Made by a program: the position numbers and the translations under genes. Positions 24,441-33,540 of a DNA stretch of 64,000 nucleotides are shown in pieces (positions within the stretch are counted from its first letter, which is position 1; each line of letters begins with the position of its first letter). The DNA comes from an uncultured Ruminococcus sp. (GTDB lineage Bacteria > Bacillota > Clostridia > Oscillospirales > Ruminococcaceae), in the NCBI GenBank assembly GCA_900545345.1, contig UQYQ01000002.1, forward strand, positions 62,001-126,000, in the 5' to 3' direction. The notes under the pieces were generated by a model. It was not told where the DNA came from. It did no database searches and saw only the letters and a program-made list of their open reading frames with translations.

Positions 24441-25687
24441 ATTTAGAACATCTTTTAGAAAATAAGTTGTTTCTGAGAATTGCTTCTGTTGTAATAGCGG
24501 TTATTATATGGATAACCTTGTCATTCACTCTTTATCCTACAATACACAAAATGGTGTCAAATATTCCGCTGACTATTGATTTGGCAGGTACAAGGGCCGA
24601 GCGTGAAGGTCTTTCAGTTGTAACATATGATGTTAAACAGGTTAGTGCAACCATAAATGGAATGAGATACGAAATCGGAAATTATTCAAATGATGATCTT
24701 TATGCAACAGTTGACGCTTCGAAAGTAAGTAAATCAGGTGAGTATAAACTTGATGTAAGAATTCAGTCTAAAAGCGATGACGATTTTACTGTCGAAAATA
24801 TTACTCCGAACAAGGTTTCTGTTAAGCTTGACTATATAGAAACAGTAGAGAAAGAGCTTTCTGCTGATGCACCGGATGTCAGTGCGGCTGAAGGTTTTAC
24901 ATTAATTGAAGCTTCTCCTTCTCCCGATACGATAGAGATAACGGGACCTAAGGATAAAGTCGAAAAAATAACCGATGTAAAAGTTAAGTACAATAAAAAG
25001 CTATCTTTGTCAGAGTCGTATTCAGCTGAATCATCTGAAATAGTTCTGTATCAAAATGAAAAGATTATTGATGGGTCTGATATAACATTAAATCCTAAAA
25101 ATTTTACTATCGATTTTTCTGTTTATATGAAAAAAACACTTCCTTTTGTTATAGATATTCAGGGAACACCGAGCAATTTTGATAAATCGGTTATAGGGTA
25201 TTCGTTTTCCGATAAAAGTATAGATATTTTATCACCTAACAGAAGTATCGAAAATGTCACTTCAAAACACTTGGGATATTTACAGCTGAAAGATATTCGT
25301 CCCGGTATGAAATTTGATATGGATGTAAAAACTGACAGCGGTCAGATAAATGCGTCAGGTATCAGTACTGTAACTGTAAAAATTAAAAAGGATAATCTTG
25401 CTAGGAAAATAATATCTCTTGATAAGTCACAGATTAAGGTTATAAATAAGCCTGAAGATAATAAAGTTTTAAGAAAAACCACTCAAATAACAGATGTAAT
25501 CATTTATGGTCCTAGTGATATAATTTCTTCTTTAAGTGATTCTGATTTTGTTGCGGAACTTGATTTAAACGGCGAGTCTCTCAAAAAAGGTTCTTATACA
25601 AAGCCGGTTACTATATATGCACCTAATAACGGCAAGGTTTGGGCTTATGGTTCATATGATATAATTATTGAGATTAAAGAAAAATAA
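24410..25687 (+). CDS. cdaR: YbbR-domain protein CdaR, CdaA regulator
   Basis: A 425-residue protein with one N-terminal membrane helix (about 20-40, IASVVIAVIIWITLSF) and about four extracytoplasmic YbbR repeats, visible as recurring VSATI..., VSVKLDYIE, ITGPKDKVEKI and VIIYGPSDIIS strands. It binds and modulates CdaA through the membrane in Bacilli. The gene overlaps cdaA by 31 bp. Canonically glmM follows; here a hairpin terminator and an FAD protein follow instead. Confidence 0.92.
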   Translation: MEKRTKRTKIDLEHLLENKLFLRIASVVIAVIIWITLSFTLYPTIHKMVSNIPLTIDLAGTRAEREGLSVVTYDVKQVSATINGMRYEIGNYSNDDLYATVDASKVSKSGEYKLDVRIQSKSDDDFTVENITPNKVSVKLDYIETVEKELSADAPDVSAAEGFTLIEASPSPDTIEITGPKDKVEKITDVKVKYNKKLSLSESYSAESSEIVLYQNEKIIDGSDITLNPKNFTIDFSVYMKKTLPFVIDIQGTPSNFDKSVIGYSFSDKSIDILSPNRSIENVTSKHLGYLQLKDIRPGMKFDMDVKTDSGQINASGISTVTVKIKKDNLARKIISLDKSQIKVINKPEDNKVLRKTTQITDVIIYGPSDIISSLSDSDFVAELDLNGESLKKGSYTKPVTIYAPNNGKVWAYGSYDIIIEIKEK

Positions 25688-25715
25688 CAGTTGAAAATTG
25701 ACAATAAATTATATA

Positions 25716-25756
25716 CTAAAAAGGTATTGAGGGTATCGATTCTCAATACCTTTAAT
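25716..25756 (+). terminator. hairpin terminator after cdaR
   Basis: AAAGGTATTGAG (25720-25731) and CTCAATACCTTT (25742-25753) form a 12-bp stem; the T run after it is short, so some read-through into the next gene is likely. Confidence 0.6.
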
Positions 25757-25775
25757 AGAAAGCGGGTGAAAAGTT

Positions 25776-27353
25776 ATACCTATTATTATTTCGGGAATAA
25801 AAACATCACTTGATGATGATAAGAATAAAATATTTGCAGAAGCGTTAAAAAAAGCAAAACTAAAAAAAAGTGATATTAAAACAATTGAATTACACAAAAC
25901 TTCTCTTGATGCTAGGAACAGAAATAATATCAAGTTTGTTCATTCGGTTTTTGCAGAGCTTGCTGACGCTGATTATGAAAATGAAATCAGCAAAAAATTT
26001 AGTTTCATAAGTTATTGTGATAAAGCTGACTTTTCACCAAGATTAAAGAGCGGAAATGAGAAAAAAAGGGTGGCGGTTATAGGTTTTGGTCCGGCAGGTA
26101 TATTTGCTTCACTTGTACTTGCCGAAAACGGAATAAAGCCAATAGTTATAGAACGCGGAGAACCTGTTGAAAAGCGTATAGAGTCAGTTAATAATTTCAT
26201 GAACGGCGGCATATTTAATGAAGCTTCAAACATTCAGTTTGGAGAGGGCGGTGCAGGAACATTTTCAGACGGAAAGCTGACATCACGAATCAAGGACAAG
26301 CTTTGCAGATATGTTTTAGAAAGGTTCGTTGAATTTGGTGCACCGGAAGAAATACTTACAAAAGCTAAAGCACATATCGGAACAGATAATTTAAGAAATA
26401 TTGTAAAATCTATTCGTGAGAGAATTATATCGCTTGGCGGGGAAATATACTTTGAAACAAAGCTTGAGGATTTTAAGATTAAAAATAGAAAGATAGTTGA
26501 AATAAAAACTAACAAGTTTAACATGTCGGTTGATGAAGTTGTGTTAGCTATAGGTCATTCGGCACGAGATACATTTGAGCTTTTAGCAAAAAAGAATATT
26601 ATTCTTGACCCTAAGCCGTTTTCTGTAGGTGTCAGAATTGAACACCGACAATCAGATGTTGATTTTAGCTTGTATGGCAGTCAGGCAGGAAACCCGCTTT
26701 TGCCGAAAGGTGAATACCAGTTATCGAAACGAAACAGTGACGGCAGAGCGGTATATACGTTTTGTATGTGTCCGGGAGGTTATGTTGTTCCGTCGGCAAG
26801 TGAGTCTAATACTATTGTAACCAATGGAATGAGCGAGTTTTCAAGAAACGGAGAAAATGCAAATTCTGCGGTTGTTGTTTCGGTGTCGTCAAAGGATTAT
26901 GGTGATAAGCCGCTTGACGGAATGTATTTTCAAAGAGATATTGAAGCCCGTGCATATAAGCTTGCAGGGGAAGATTATTCAGCACCGGCGACAACTGTAA
27001 AAGGTTTTTTGGATAAAATTCCAAGTGTAAAAACCAGTATAAATTCAACTTATTCAAGGGGACTGAAACCCGTTGAACTTCGTGATTTGTTTCCCTTATA
27101 TGTGACTGATATGCTCGAAGCAGGGTTTGATGATTTTTCTAAAAAGATGAAATGCTTCGGCGACGGTGACGCTGTGCTTACAGCTCCGGAAACAAGAACC
27201 TCATCACCTGTGAGAATAACAAGAACAGACAGCTATCATTCACTAAGCTGTGAAAATCTTTTTCCGTGCGGTGAGGGAGCCGGTTATGCGGGAGGTATTA
27301 TGAGTGCAGCTGTCGACGGAATTAAAATAGCATTGCAAATTATAGAGAACTAG
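25776..27353 (+). CDS. FAD-dependent oxidoreductase of the YtfP-like family, non-canonical ATA start
   Basis: A 525-residue flavoprotein. The first 95 residues form the small N-terminal domain (IELHKTSLDARNRNNIKFVHSV), followed by the FAD-binding VAVIGFGPAGIFASLVLAENG, the family motif QFGEGGAGTFSDGKLTSRIK, and C-terminal PCGEGAGYAGGIMSAAVDG. The function of this family is unknown. An in-frame TGA lies at 25767; from there to GTG 26070 there is no ATG, GTG or TTG, yet the N-terminal domain is clearly coded. GGGTG with a 7-nt spacer points to ATA 25776 as the start; ATT codons follow at 25782-25790. Confidence 0.85.
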   Translation: MPIIISGIKTSLDDDKNKIFAEALKKAKLKKSDIKTIELHKTSLDARNRNNIKFVHSVFAELADADYENEISKKFSFISYCDKADFSPRLKSGNEKKRVAVIGFGPAGIFASLVLAENGIKPIVIERGEPVEKRIESVNNFMNGGIFNEASNIQFGEGGAGTFSDGKLTSRIKDKLCRYVLERFVEFGAPEEILTKAKAHIGTDNLRNIVKSIRERIISLGGEIYFETKLEDFKIKNRKIVEIKTNKFNMSVDEVVLAIGHSARDTFELLAKKNIILDPKPFSVGVRIEHRQSDVDFSLYGSQAGNPLLPKGEYQLSKRNSDGRAVYTFCMCPGGYVVPSASESNTIVTNGMSEFSRNGENANSAVVVSVSSKDYGDKPLDGMYFQRDIEARAYKLAGEDYSAPATTVKGFLDKIPSVKTSINSTYSRGLKPVELRDLFPLYVTDMLEAGFDDFSKKMKCFGDGDAVLTAPETRTSSPVRITRTDSYHSLSCENLFPCGEGAGYAGGIMSAAVDGIKIALQIIEN

Positions 27354-27480
27354 CGGCGAGCCGCCGCAGGCACTGCTGCCTTTGTGAAATTCGATGAATG
27401 TTACAATCAGAACAACGGCAGGCTTTTACTTAGTCGATGCCGAAGGTATTTTTAGGATTGGCGAGCCGCCGGAAATAATT
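27354..27480 (+). other. G+C-rich spacer with repeated GGCGAGCCGCCG
   Basis: The word GGCGAGCCGCCG occurs right after the FAD gene stop (about 27356) and again at about 27460; each can fold on itself. No ORF of note. Confidence 0.35.
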
Positions 27481-27505
27481 TGTTTTAAAAAGGGGAAGAC
27501 AAAAT

Positions 27506-29029
27506 ATGTTTTCAAAAATAAACAGCATTGGCTTACTGGGTATGAACTCATTTGGGGTAACTGTTGAAATTGAGGCTTCGAATGGACTTCCTAAATTTGA
27601 TATAGTAGGTCAGGCAGATACTGTTGTAAGAGAGAGCCGTGACAGAATTAAAAGTGCATTTCGTTCAAGCAATATTCCTTTTCCCGAACATGCAATAACG
27701 GTTAATTTAGCACCAGCTGATATAAGAAAAACACAATCGTCATTTGATATGGCGATTTCTGTGGCAGTAATGGTTGTATCGGGATTTTTTGATGAATCTC
27801 AGACAAGGAATAAGGCGTTCATCGGCGAGGTGTCTTTAGGCGGAGAAATCCGTGAGGTAAACGGTGTTCTCCCTATGGTTTTATATGCTCAAAAGAATGG
27901 GATAAAGGAAGTTTTTGTTCCGAAGAAAAACGAATATGAAGCATCAGTTGTTGATGGTATAACAGTTTATGGTGTTAAAACTCTAAACGAGCTTTTATCA
28001 CATTTTTTATCTAAGCCTATAACTTCTGTACAAAAGTATGTACCAAAGGATAATGATTATTTTGATACTTTGGATTTTGCAGATGTGAAAGGACAGGCAG
28101 GTGCTAAGAAAGCTCTTGAAATAGCTGCCTGCGGAGGTCACAACGTGCTTATGATAGGCTCGCCGGGAAGCGGAAAAAGTATGCTTGCCAAAAGGCTTCC
28201 GACAATTTTGCCTAAGATGACCTTTGAAGAATCAATTGAAGCGACCAATTTGTATTCAGTAGCGGGGATTTTAAACCCTGATACTCCTCTTATTACGAAA
28301 AGACCTTTCAGAAGTCCGCATCATACAATTTCTCAGGCGGGATTGACAGGTGGCGGAGCAATACCAAGACCGGGAGAAATTTCTCTTTCACACAATGGAC
28401 TTTTGTTTTTAGATGAGCTTGCTGAATTCGACCGAAGAACTCTCGAAGGGCTTCGTCAGCCGTTAGAGGACGGCATGGTGACGATTTCAAGGGCATGGGG
28501 GAATGTTACATATCCGTGTTCAGTTATGCTTGTTGCCGCTATGAACCCTTGTCCGTGCGGATATTACGGTCATCCAACGAGAAAGTGTATATGCTCGTCA
28601 AGTCAGGTATCAAGGTATTTGTCCAAGATTTCAGGGCCTCTTATTGACAGATTTGATATTCACTTAGAGGTTGCACCTGTTGAATATGACAGCATTTCGT
28701 CAGGTATCAAGGCTGAGAGTTCAGCCCAAATAAGAGAGCGTGTTTTTGAGGCGAGAGAAATTCAGAACCGAAGATTTAAAGGAACAAAAATAAACTGCAA
28801 TGCAAATATTACATCTGATATTCTTCATGAGGTTTGTCCTATGACAGACGATGCTAACGCTATGCTTAAAAATGTCTTTGAAAGACTTGGGCTTTCTGCC
28901 CGTGCATATGATAAAATTGTCAAGGTTGCAAGGACTATTGCTGATATGGACAAAAGCGATATGATTGAGAAGCTTCATATCGCACAAGCTGTTCAGTACA
29001 GAAGCTTAGACAGAAAGTATTGGCAGTGA
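27506..29029 (+). CDS. comM: YifB/ComM-type Mg-chelatase-like AAA ATPase
   Basis: A 507-residue protein: an N-terminal Lon-protease-like fold (LLGMNSFGVTVEIEASNGLPKFDIVG), then a Mg-chelatase AAA+ domain with Walker A GSPGSGKSMLAKRLP, Walker B GLLFLDELAEFDRR, and a Cys-containing NPCPCGYYGHPTRKCICSS segment, and a C-terminal RLGLSARAYDKIVKVARTIAD. ComM-type helicases promote branch migration in natural transformation in some bacteria; whether that holds here is not shown. Terminator follows. Confidence 0.93.
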   Translation: MFSKINSIGLLGMNSFGVTVEIEASNGLPKFDIVGQADTVVRESRDRIKSAFRSSNIPFPEHAITVNLAPADIRKTQSSFDMAISVAVMVVSGFFDESQTRNKAFIGEVSLGGEIREVNGVLPMVLYAQKNGIKEVFVPKKNEYEASVVDGITVYGVKTLNELLSHFLSKPITSVQKYVPKDNDYFDTLDFADVKGQAGAKKALEIAACGGHNVLMIGSPGSGKSMLAKRLPTILPKMTFEESIEATNLYSVAGILNPDTPLITKRPFRSPHHTISQAGLTGGGAIPRPGEISLSHNGLLFLDELAEFDRRTLEGLRQPLEDGMVTISRAWGNVTYPCSVMLVAAMNPCPCGYYGHPTRKCICSSSQVSRYLSKISGPLIDRFDIHLEVAPVEYDSISSGIKAESSAQIRERVFEAREIQNRRFKGTKINCNANITSDILHEVCPMTDDANAMLKNVFERLGLSARAYDKIVKVARTIADMDKSDMIEKLHIAQAVQYRSLDRKYWQ

Positions 29030-29037
29030 AACTTGAA

Positions 29038-29093
29038 TATAAAAAGCAAAAGCTGTGCATGCTAGAAGTGTACAGCCTTTTTTGCTTTTAGTT
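29038..29093. terminator. bidirectional terminator after comM
   Basis: AAAAGCAAAAGCTGT (29042-29056) pairs with ACAGCCTTTTTTGCTTTT (about 29071-29088), with T and A runs on both sides. Confidence 0.75.
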
Positions 29094-29104
29094 TATTATA
29101 TGAT

Positions 29105-29767
29105 TTAATACTGTTTTAATTCCTCTTTCAGTTCCTGACCGATTTTAAAAGATAAAATGCAAAGGTCTGTATATGCATTGTCTATTAGCTTTCTTATTGG
29201 CTTATATGCATCTATAATTTCCTTTGATACCTCACTTTCAGTCGAATAAGTATATATATTAATCTTTATGTCTCTTAAGTTTTTGCTCGAATAATTAGTA
29301 TCGTAGTCATCAAAGCAAATTAAGTAACCAAAATCATTACAATAATCTTTATGAGAAATCTTCACACATCTTCGCAAATAATACGGTACTTCGTATTTAT
29401 TGTTAAAATCACTTTTATTTTTAATGATACAACATTTGGGAAGAAACTTAATGCAATGATATTCTTCTTCAAATTTTAATGGAATATTTGTGCTCTGAAC
29501 TGTACCCATTTCACTGCGAATATAATTTTCAAACATCGCCAAAAGTTTATCGAAAATCCATTGTGTATGAGAAAAGTGAACTTCATGATGCATAATGCCG
29601 TTTTTTACACATTCTAAATTATCAACATAAAAGTCGTTTTTATTAGAAAAGATTTCTTTGATTTCTTTATCTCTTTTGAGTTTTTTATGATATATCATTC
29701 CGATAATAATTCCAATATTAACTAGTATTATAGAAATAATGATTATGTCACCCTTTTTTATGTTCAT
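29105..29767 (-). CDS. hypothetical single-pass membrane protein
   Basis: Not recognised. It has 220 residues: one N-terminal membrane helix (about 8-26, IIIISIILVNIGIIIGMIY), then a soluble part rich in Tyr, Asp and Lys with paired Cys in FLPKCCIIKNKSD and no catalytic motif. No good ribosome site precedes ATG 29767. It is divergent from an XRE regulator gene and has a near-consensus promoter flanked by palindromes, so it is probably that regulator's target. The A+T content is above that of the neighbours, consistent with acquisition. Confidence 0.55.
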   Translation of the reverse strand: MNIKKGDIIIISIILVNIGIIIGMIYHKKLKRDKEIKEIFSNKNDFYVDNLECVKNGIMHHEVHFSHTQWIFDKLLAMFENYIRSEMGTVQSTNIPLKFEEEYHCIKFLPKCCIIKNKSDFNNKYEVPYYLRRCVKISHKDYCNDFGYLICFDDYDTNYSSKNLRDIKINIYTYSTESEVSKEIIDAYKPIRKLIDNAYTDLCILSFKIGQELKEELKQY

Positions 29768-29780
29768 TTTGCTTGATTTT

Positions 29781-29853
29781 TAGTACTAAAAAGTCCTAAC
29801 ATGGACATTATACTTAAAAAATAGTATAAAGTCAATAGTACGGATAGGTACTA
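29781..29853 (-). promoter_or_regulatory. promoter of the membrane-protein gene with XRE operator candidates
   Basis: Minus strand TTGACT (29835-29830), 17-nt spacer, TATAAT (29812-29807). An inverted repeat TAGTAC-N6-GTACTA (29836-29853) abuts the -35 box, and the same half-sites fuse as TAGTACTA downstream at 29781-29788. The XRE gene 29896 is divergent and is the likely binder. Confidence 0.6.
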
Positions 29854-29895
29854 AAAATCTTTTGTATAAAATTACAAAAATATGAGGGATATCAT

Positions 29896-30111
29896 ATGTA
29901 TTTTCAACGACTTAGAGATTTGAGAGAAGATAGAGATATGAATCAAACTGAAATTGCCAAGCTGCTTTTCACAAGTCAAACAGTATATTCCAGATATGAA
30001 CGGGGAGCATTGACAATACCGGTTGAACATTTAATTTTGCTTGCGGATTTTTATAATGTTTCAACAGATTATATTTTAGGAAGAACTTCAAAAAAAGAAA
30101 TGAATAAATAA
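29896..30111 (+). CDS. XRE-family HTH regulator
   Basis: A 71-residue single-domain repressor-type protein: RLRDLREDRDMNQTEIAKLLFTSQTVYSRYERGALTIPVE holds the helix-turn-helix (about 14-35), and FYNVSTDYILGRTSK is the usual tail. No dimerisation or peptidase domain. It likely binds the TAGTAC/GTACTA sites in the shared intergenic region, controlling itself and the divergent membrane gene. GAGGG precedes the ATG. Confidence 0.9.
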   Translation: MYFQRLRDLREDRDMNQTEIAKLLFTSQTVYSRYERGALTIPVEHLILLADFYNVSTDYILGRTSKKEMNK

Positions 30112-30152
30112 AAAACACAGAGAACTCAAATTGAAAATTCTCTGTGTTTTTT
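30110..30152. terminator. bidirectional terminator between XRE gene and cimA
   Basis: AAAACACAGAGAA (30112-30124) and TTCTCTGTGTTTT (30138-30150) form a 13-bp stem with T's on both sides. Confidence 0.9.
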
Positions 30153-30170
30153 ATTTATCAGCAAATATTT

Positions 30171-31739
30171 TTAATTTGCAATATCCCTTTGCAATTTATA
30201 TTCGATACTGTCTACTAAAGCCTTGACAGACGCGTTGATTATATCTGTTGAAGCACCGACAGTCGTCCAGACATCTTTGCCGTCGGTTGATTCTATCAAA
30301 ACTCTTACAGCGGCGGCTGTTGCTGATGCGGTATCTACTACTCTTACCTTATAGTCGATAAGATTTATGCGTGAAAGTACATCCGGATAGTATTCTGACA
30401 AAGCGTTTCTTATTGCTTTATCAAGTGCGTTAACAGGACCGTTACCTTCATCGGCAGCCATTTTGCTTGTATTGCCGACTTTGACTTTTACCATTGCGCA
30501 AGCGGGGGAAAAGCGGTCAGCCTCAGGCTCGGTGATTACCTTGAAGTATTCAATGTGGAAGAATGGGTCAAGTTTGCCTAAAAATCTTTTTACCAAAAGC
30601 TCAAAAGAAGCGTCAGCAGCTTCATACTGAAAGCCTTTCTGTTCCTGAATTTTGAGCATTTCCAAAATGTCTGCAAGTATCGGAGAACCTTTTTCTATAT
30701 CGGGCAAAAAAGTTTTTATTTTTGAAAGTATAGCAGTTCGTCCTGAAACCTCACTGAGCAGGAACTGACGCTCGTTTCCGACTTCTGACGGGTCGACGTG
30801 TTCAAATGATTTTGAAAGCTTTGAAACTCCGTCAATGTGCATTCCGCCCTTGTGAGCGAATGCTGATTTACCGACATAAGACAGTCCGTCTGATAGGGTA
30901 ATATTAGAAAGCTCTGCAATATATCTGGCATATGAAGTCAGCTTTTTCATTGAAGGTTCCGGGATAACCTCATAACCCAGTTTCAGCTGAAGATTAGGAA
31001 TAACAGTTGAAAGACAGGTGTTTCCGCATCGCTCACCGATGCCTATGAATGTTCCCTGAACACTTGAGGCACCGCCGATAACAGCAGAAACAGTATTTGC
31101 AGCAGCACAGCCTGAGTCGTCATGACAATGAATGCCGATTTCGCATGAGATTTCTTTGCAAACATCTTTAACGATTTTTTCAATTTCGTGAGGGAAGCAG
31201 CCGCCGTTAGTGTCACAAAGTGCGATTGATTTTGCACCTGCTTTTTCTGCGGTTTTCAGAGTTTCCATTGCGTATTCAGGATTGTTTTTATATCCGTCAA
31301 AGAAATGCTCGGCGTCAAAGAAAACATATTTTCCTTTTTCGGTGAGATATTTTATTGTATCATATATCATATTTAAGTTTTCTTCAAGGGTGGTGTTTAG
31401 TATTTTAGTGGCATGAAGGTCCCAGCTCTTTCCAAAGATTGCAACATAATCGCATGGCACTTCTGCCATAATGTTTACTGATTTATCGTCTTTAACATCA
31501 ACGCCTACTCGCCTTGTTGAGCCGAATGCAACGATTTTTGAATGTGAAAGCTCAAGACTTTTGCTGGCCTCGAAGAATTCTTTGTCTTTTGGGTTAGAGA
31601 AAGGATTTCCGGCCTCAATAAAATCAATACCGATTTCATCTAATGCCTTTGTTATTGCAATTTTATCCTGAACCGAGAAGTTCATGTTTTCACCCTGAGC
31701 ACCGTCTCTGAGGGTAGAATCATACATTGAAATTCGCAT
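30171..31739 (-). CDS. cimA: (R)-citramalate synthase CimA
   Basis: A 522-residue enzyme condensing pyruvate and acetyl-CoA to citramalate, the threonine-independent entry to isoleucine. The LeuA-like TIM barrel begins YDSTLRDGAQGENMNFS; IGIHCHDDSGCAAANTVSAV binds metal; the C-terminal regulatory domain (about 390-515) has the LeuA dimer fold. The DSTLRDGAQG and FGSTRR words favour CimA over LeuA or homocitrate synthase. It follows ilvB by 36 bp under the Ile T-box, which fits this role. Confidence 0.95.
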   Translation of the reverse strand: MRISMYDSTLRDGAQGENMNFSVQDKIAITKALDEIGIDFIEAGNPFSNPKDKEFFEASKSLELSHSKIVAFGSTRRVGVDVKDDKSVNIMAEVPCDYVAIFGKSWDLHATKILNTTLEENLNMIYDTIKYLTEKGKYVFFDAEHFFDGYKNNPEYAMETLKTAEKAGAKSIALCDTNGGCFPHEIEKIVKDVCKEISCEIGIHCHDDSGCAAANTVSAVIGGASSVQGTFIGIGERCGNTCLSTVIPNLQLKLGYEVIPEPSMKKLTSYARYIAELSNITLSDGLSYVGKSAFAHKGGMHIDGVSKLSKSFEHVDPSEVGNERQFLLSEVSGRTAILSKIKTFLPDIEKGSPILADILEMLKIQEQKGFQYEAADASFELLVKRFLGKLDPFFHIEYFKVITEPEADRFSPACAMVKVKVGNTSKMAADEGNGPVNALDKAIRNALSEYYPDVLSRINLIDYKVRVVDTASATAAAVRVLIESTDGKDVWTTVGASTDIINASVKALVDSIEYKLQRDIAN

Positions 31740-31775
31740 AGTAATTCTCCATTCTTATGTAATATTTCTAAAAAT

Positions 31776-33464
31776 TCAGTCGTCTGTTCTGATTTCCATA
31801 ATTGGATTGTTTACATCAGCACCGGCAGGTACCATAGGCAGAACATTTATGTCCTTGTCGATTATGCAGTTGATAAGACAAGGTTTATTTGATTTAAGTG
31901 CTTTTTCCAAAACTGGTGTAATATCGGATTTCGTTGAAATGGTATAACCGTCAATTCCAAAAGCTTCGGCGAGCTTCATATAATCGGTGTTTCTGTCTAT
32001 ATCGGTTTCCGAGAAGTGTTTTTCGTAAAAAAGCCTTTGCCACTGACGAACCATTCCAAGAACATTGTTGCTGAATACAAGCTGTATCACAGGTATATTA
32101 TGCTTTTTCAGTGTCGATAATTCGTTTAAATTCATAAAAAAGCTTCCGTCGCCGGCGATATTTATAACATATCTATCTGGGTTTCCGACTTTAGAGCCTA
32201 TAGATGCACCCAGTCCGTAACCCATAGTGCCAAGACCTCCGCTGGAGGCAAATTGTCTTGCAGTTTTAAAATTATAGAATTGTGCAGTCCACATTTGATG
32301 CTGACCTACTTCGGTTGTTATAATGGCATTTCCGTCGGTTAATTTATCAATTACTGATATAACATCTGAAGGAAGAACTTCATCATCATTTTCAGACGGC
32401 TTCATTAATAGAGGGTATTCGTTTTTCCATTTAGAAACTTGGTTAATCCACTCAATGTGATTTTGCTTTGATAAAAGGTTGTTCATCTTATTGATAATAT
32501 ATTTTAAATCTCCGTTTACAGCTAAATATGCATCAATATTTTTTCCTATTTCAGCAGGGTCAATCTCTATATGAATAATTTTCTTACCCTTTGCAAAGGT
32601 ATCTGCATTGCACAAAACTCTATCGGAAAATCTCGAGCCGAAAACTATCATGAGGTCACAGTTTTCAAGAACCAAGGCACTTGTTTTTGTACCATGCATA
32701 CCAAGCATTCCTGTATAAAGTTTATTAGTGTTATCAAAAGCACATTGTCCCATTAGTGAAAGCGACACAGGGGCATTTATTTTCTCGGCAAGTGCTTCAA
32801 ACTCATCCTTAGCGTTTGCTGAAACTACACCTCCGCCGGCATAAATGAAAGGCTTTTTGCTTTCTTCAATAAGTTTAACGGCTCTTTTGATTTGTTCATT
32901 AATATTTTCAGGGTTATGATATTCAGGTTTAACAGGTAATTTCTTTTCATATTCGCAAAATGCAGCTGTTATATCTTTCGGAATATCGATAAGAACGGGA
33001 CCTTTTCTGCCCTCATTGGCAATATAAAAAGCTTCTCTTATTGTGTCTGCAAGTTTAGTTATATCCTTTACAATAAAGTTGTGTTTAGTGATTGGCATTG
33101 TTATTCCGCATATATCAACCTCTTGAAAAGAGTCAAGTCCCAGCAGGGAAGTGCCGACATTCCCGGTTATTGCAACAAGAGGAACAGAGTCCATATGAGC
33201 AGTTGCAATACCTGTAACAAGGTTTGTAGCACCCGGACCTGATGTAGCAATAACCACTCCTGTTTTACCTGTAGTTCTTGAATATCCGTCGGCTGCGTGG
33301 CATGCACCCTGTTCATGAGCGGTTATGTAATGTTTTATTTTATCTTTGTATTTGTACAGAGCGTCGTATATGTTTAAAACAGCACCTCCTGGATATCCGA
33401 ATACAGTGTCAACACCTTGTTCTAAAAGGCACTCAATTATAATATCAGAACCGTTTAATTTCAT
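31776..33464 (-). CDS. ilvB: acetolactate synthase large subunit
   Basis: A 562-residue TPP enzyme making acetolactate or acetohydroxybutyrate for branched-chain amino acids. YITAHEQGACHAADGYSR carries the catalytic Glu, GPGATNLVTGIATAHMDS the dimer part, and NIAGDGSFFMNLNELST the TPP/Mg motif. The regulatory subunit gene (ilvN) and ilvC/ilvD are not in this window. ATG 33464 has GGAGG 6 nt upstream; the 23-residue upstream extension lies in the leader. Controlled by the upstream T-box. Confidence 0.95.
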   Translation of the reverse strand: MKLNGSDIIIECLLEQGVDTVFGYPGGAVLNIYDALYKYKDKIKHYITAHEQGACHAADGYSRTTGKTGVVIATSGPGATNLVTGIATAHMDSVPLVAITGNVGTSLLGLDSFQEVDICGITMPITKHNFIVKDITKLADTIREAFYIANEGRKGPVLIDIPKDITAAFCEYEKKLPVKPEYHNPENINEQIKRAVKLIEESKKPFIYAGGGVVSANAKDEFEALAEKINAPVSLSLMGQCAFDNTNKLYTGMLGMHGTKTSALVLENCDLMIVFGSRFSDRVLCNADTFAKGKKIIHIEIDPAEIGKNIDAYLAVNGDLKYIINKMNNLLSKQNHIEWINQVSKWKNEYPLLMKPSENDDEVLPSDVISVIDKLTDGNAIITTEVGQHQMWTAQFYNFKTARQFASSGGLGTMGYGLGASIGSKVGNPDRYVINIAGDGSFFMNLNELSTLKKHNIPVIQLVFSNNVLGMVRQWQRLFYEKHFSETDIDRNTDYMKLAEAFGIDGYTISTKSDITPVLEKALKSNKPCLINCIIDKDINVLPMVPAGADVNNPIMEIRTDD

Positions 33465-33540
33465 TTCAATCCTCCATTTTGAATCTTTATACCTATAATT
33501 TGATTTGTGTTTGCAGCTTGAAGTTACAAACATAATTAAA

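Noticed and set aside
26070..27353. FAD protein starting at GTG 26070
   Set aside because: This start cuts into the FAD-binding strand and loses the conserved N-terminal domain coded from 25776.
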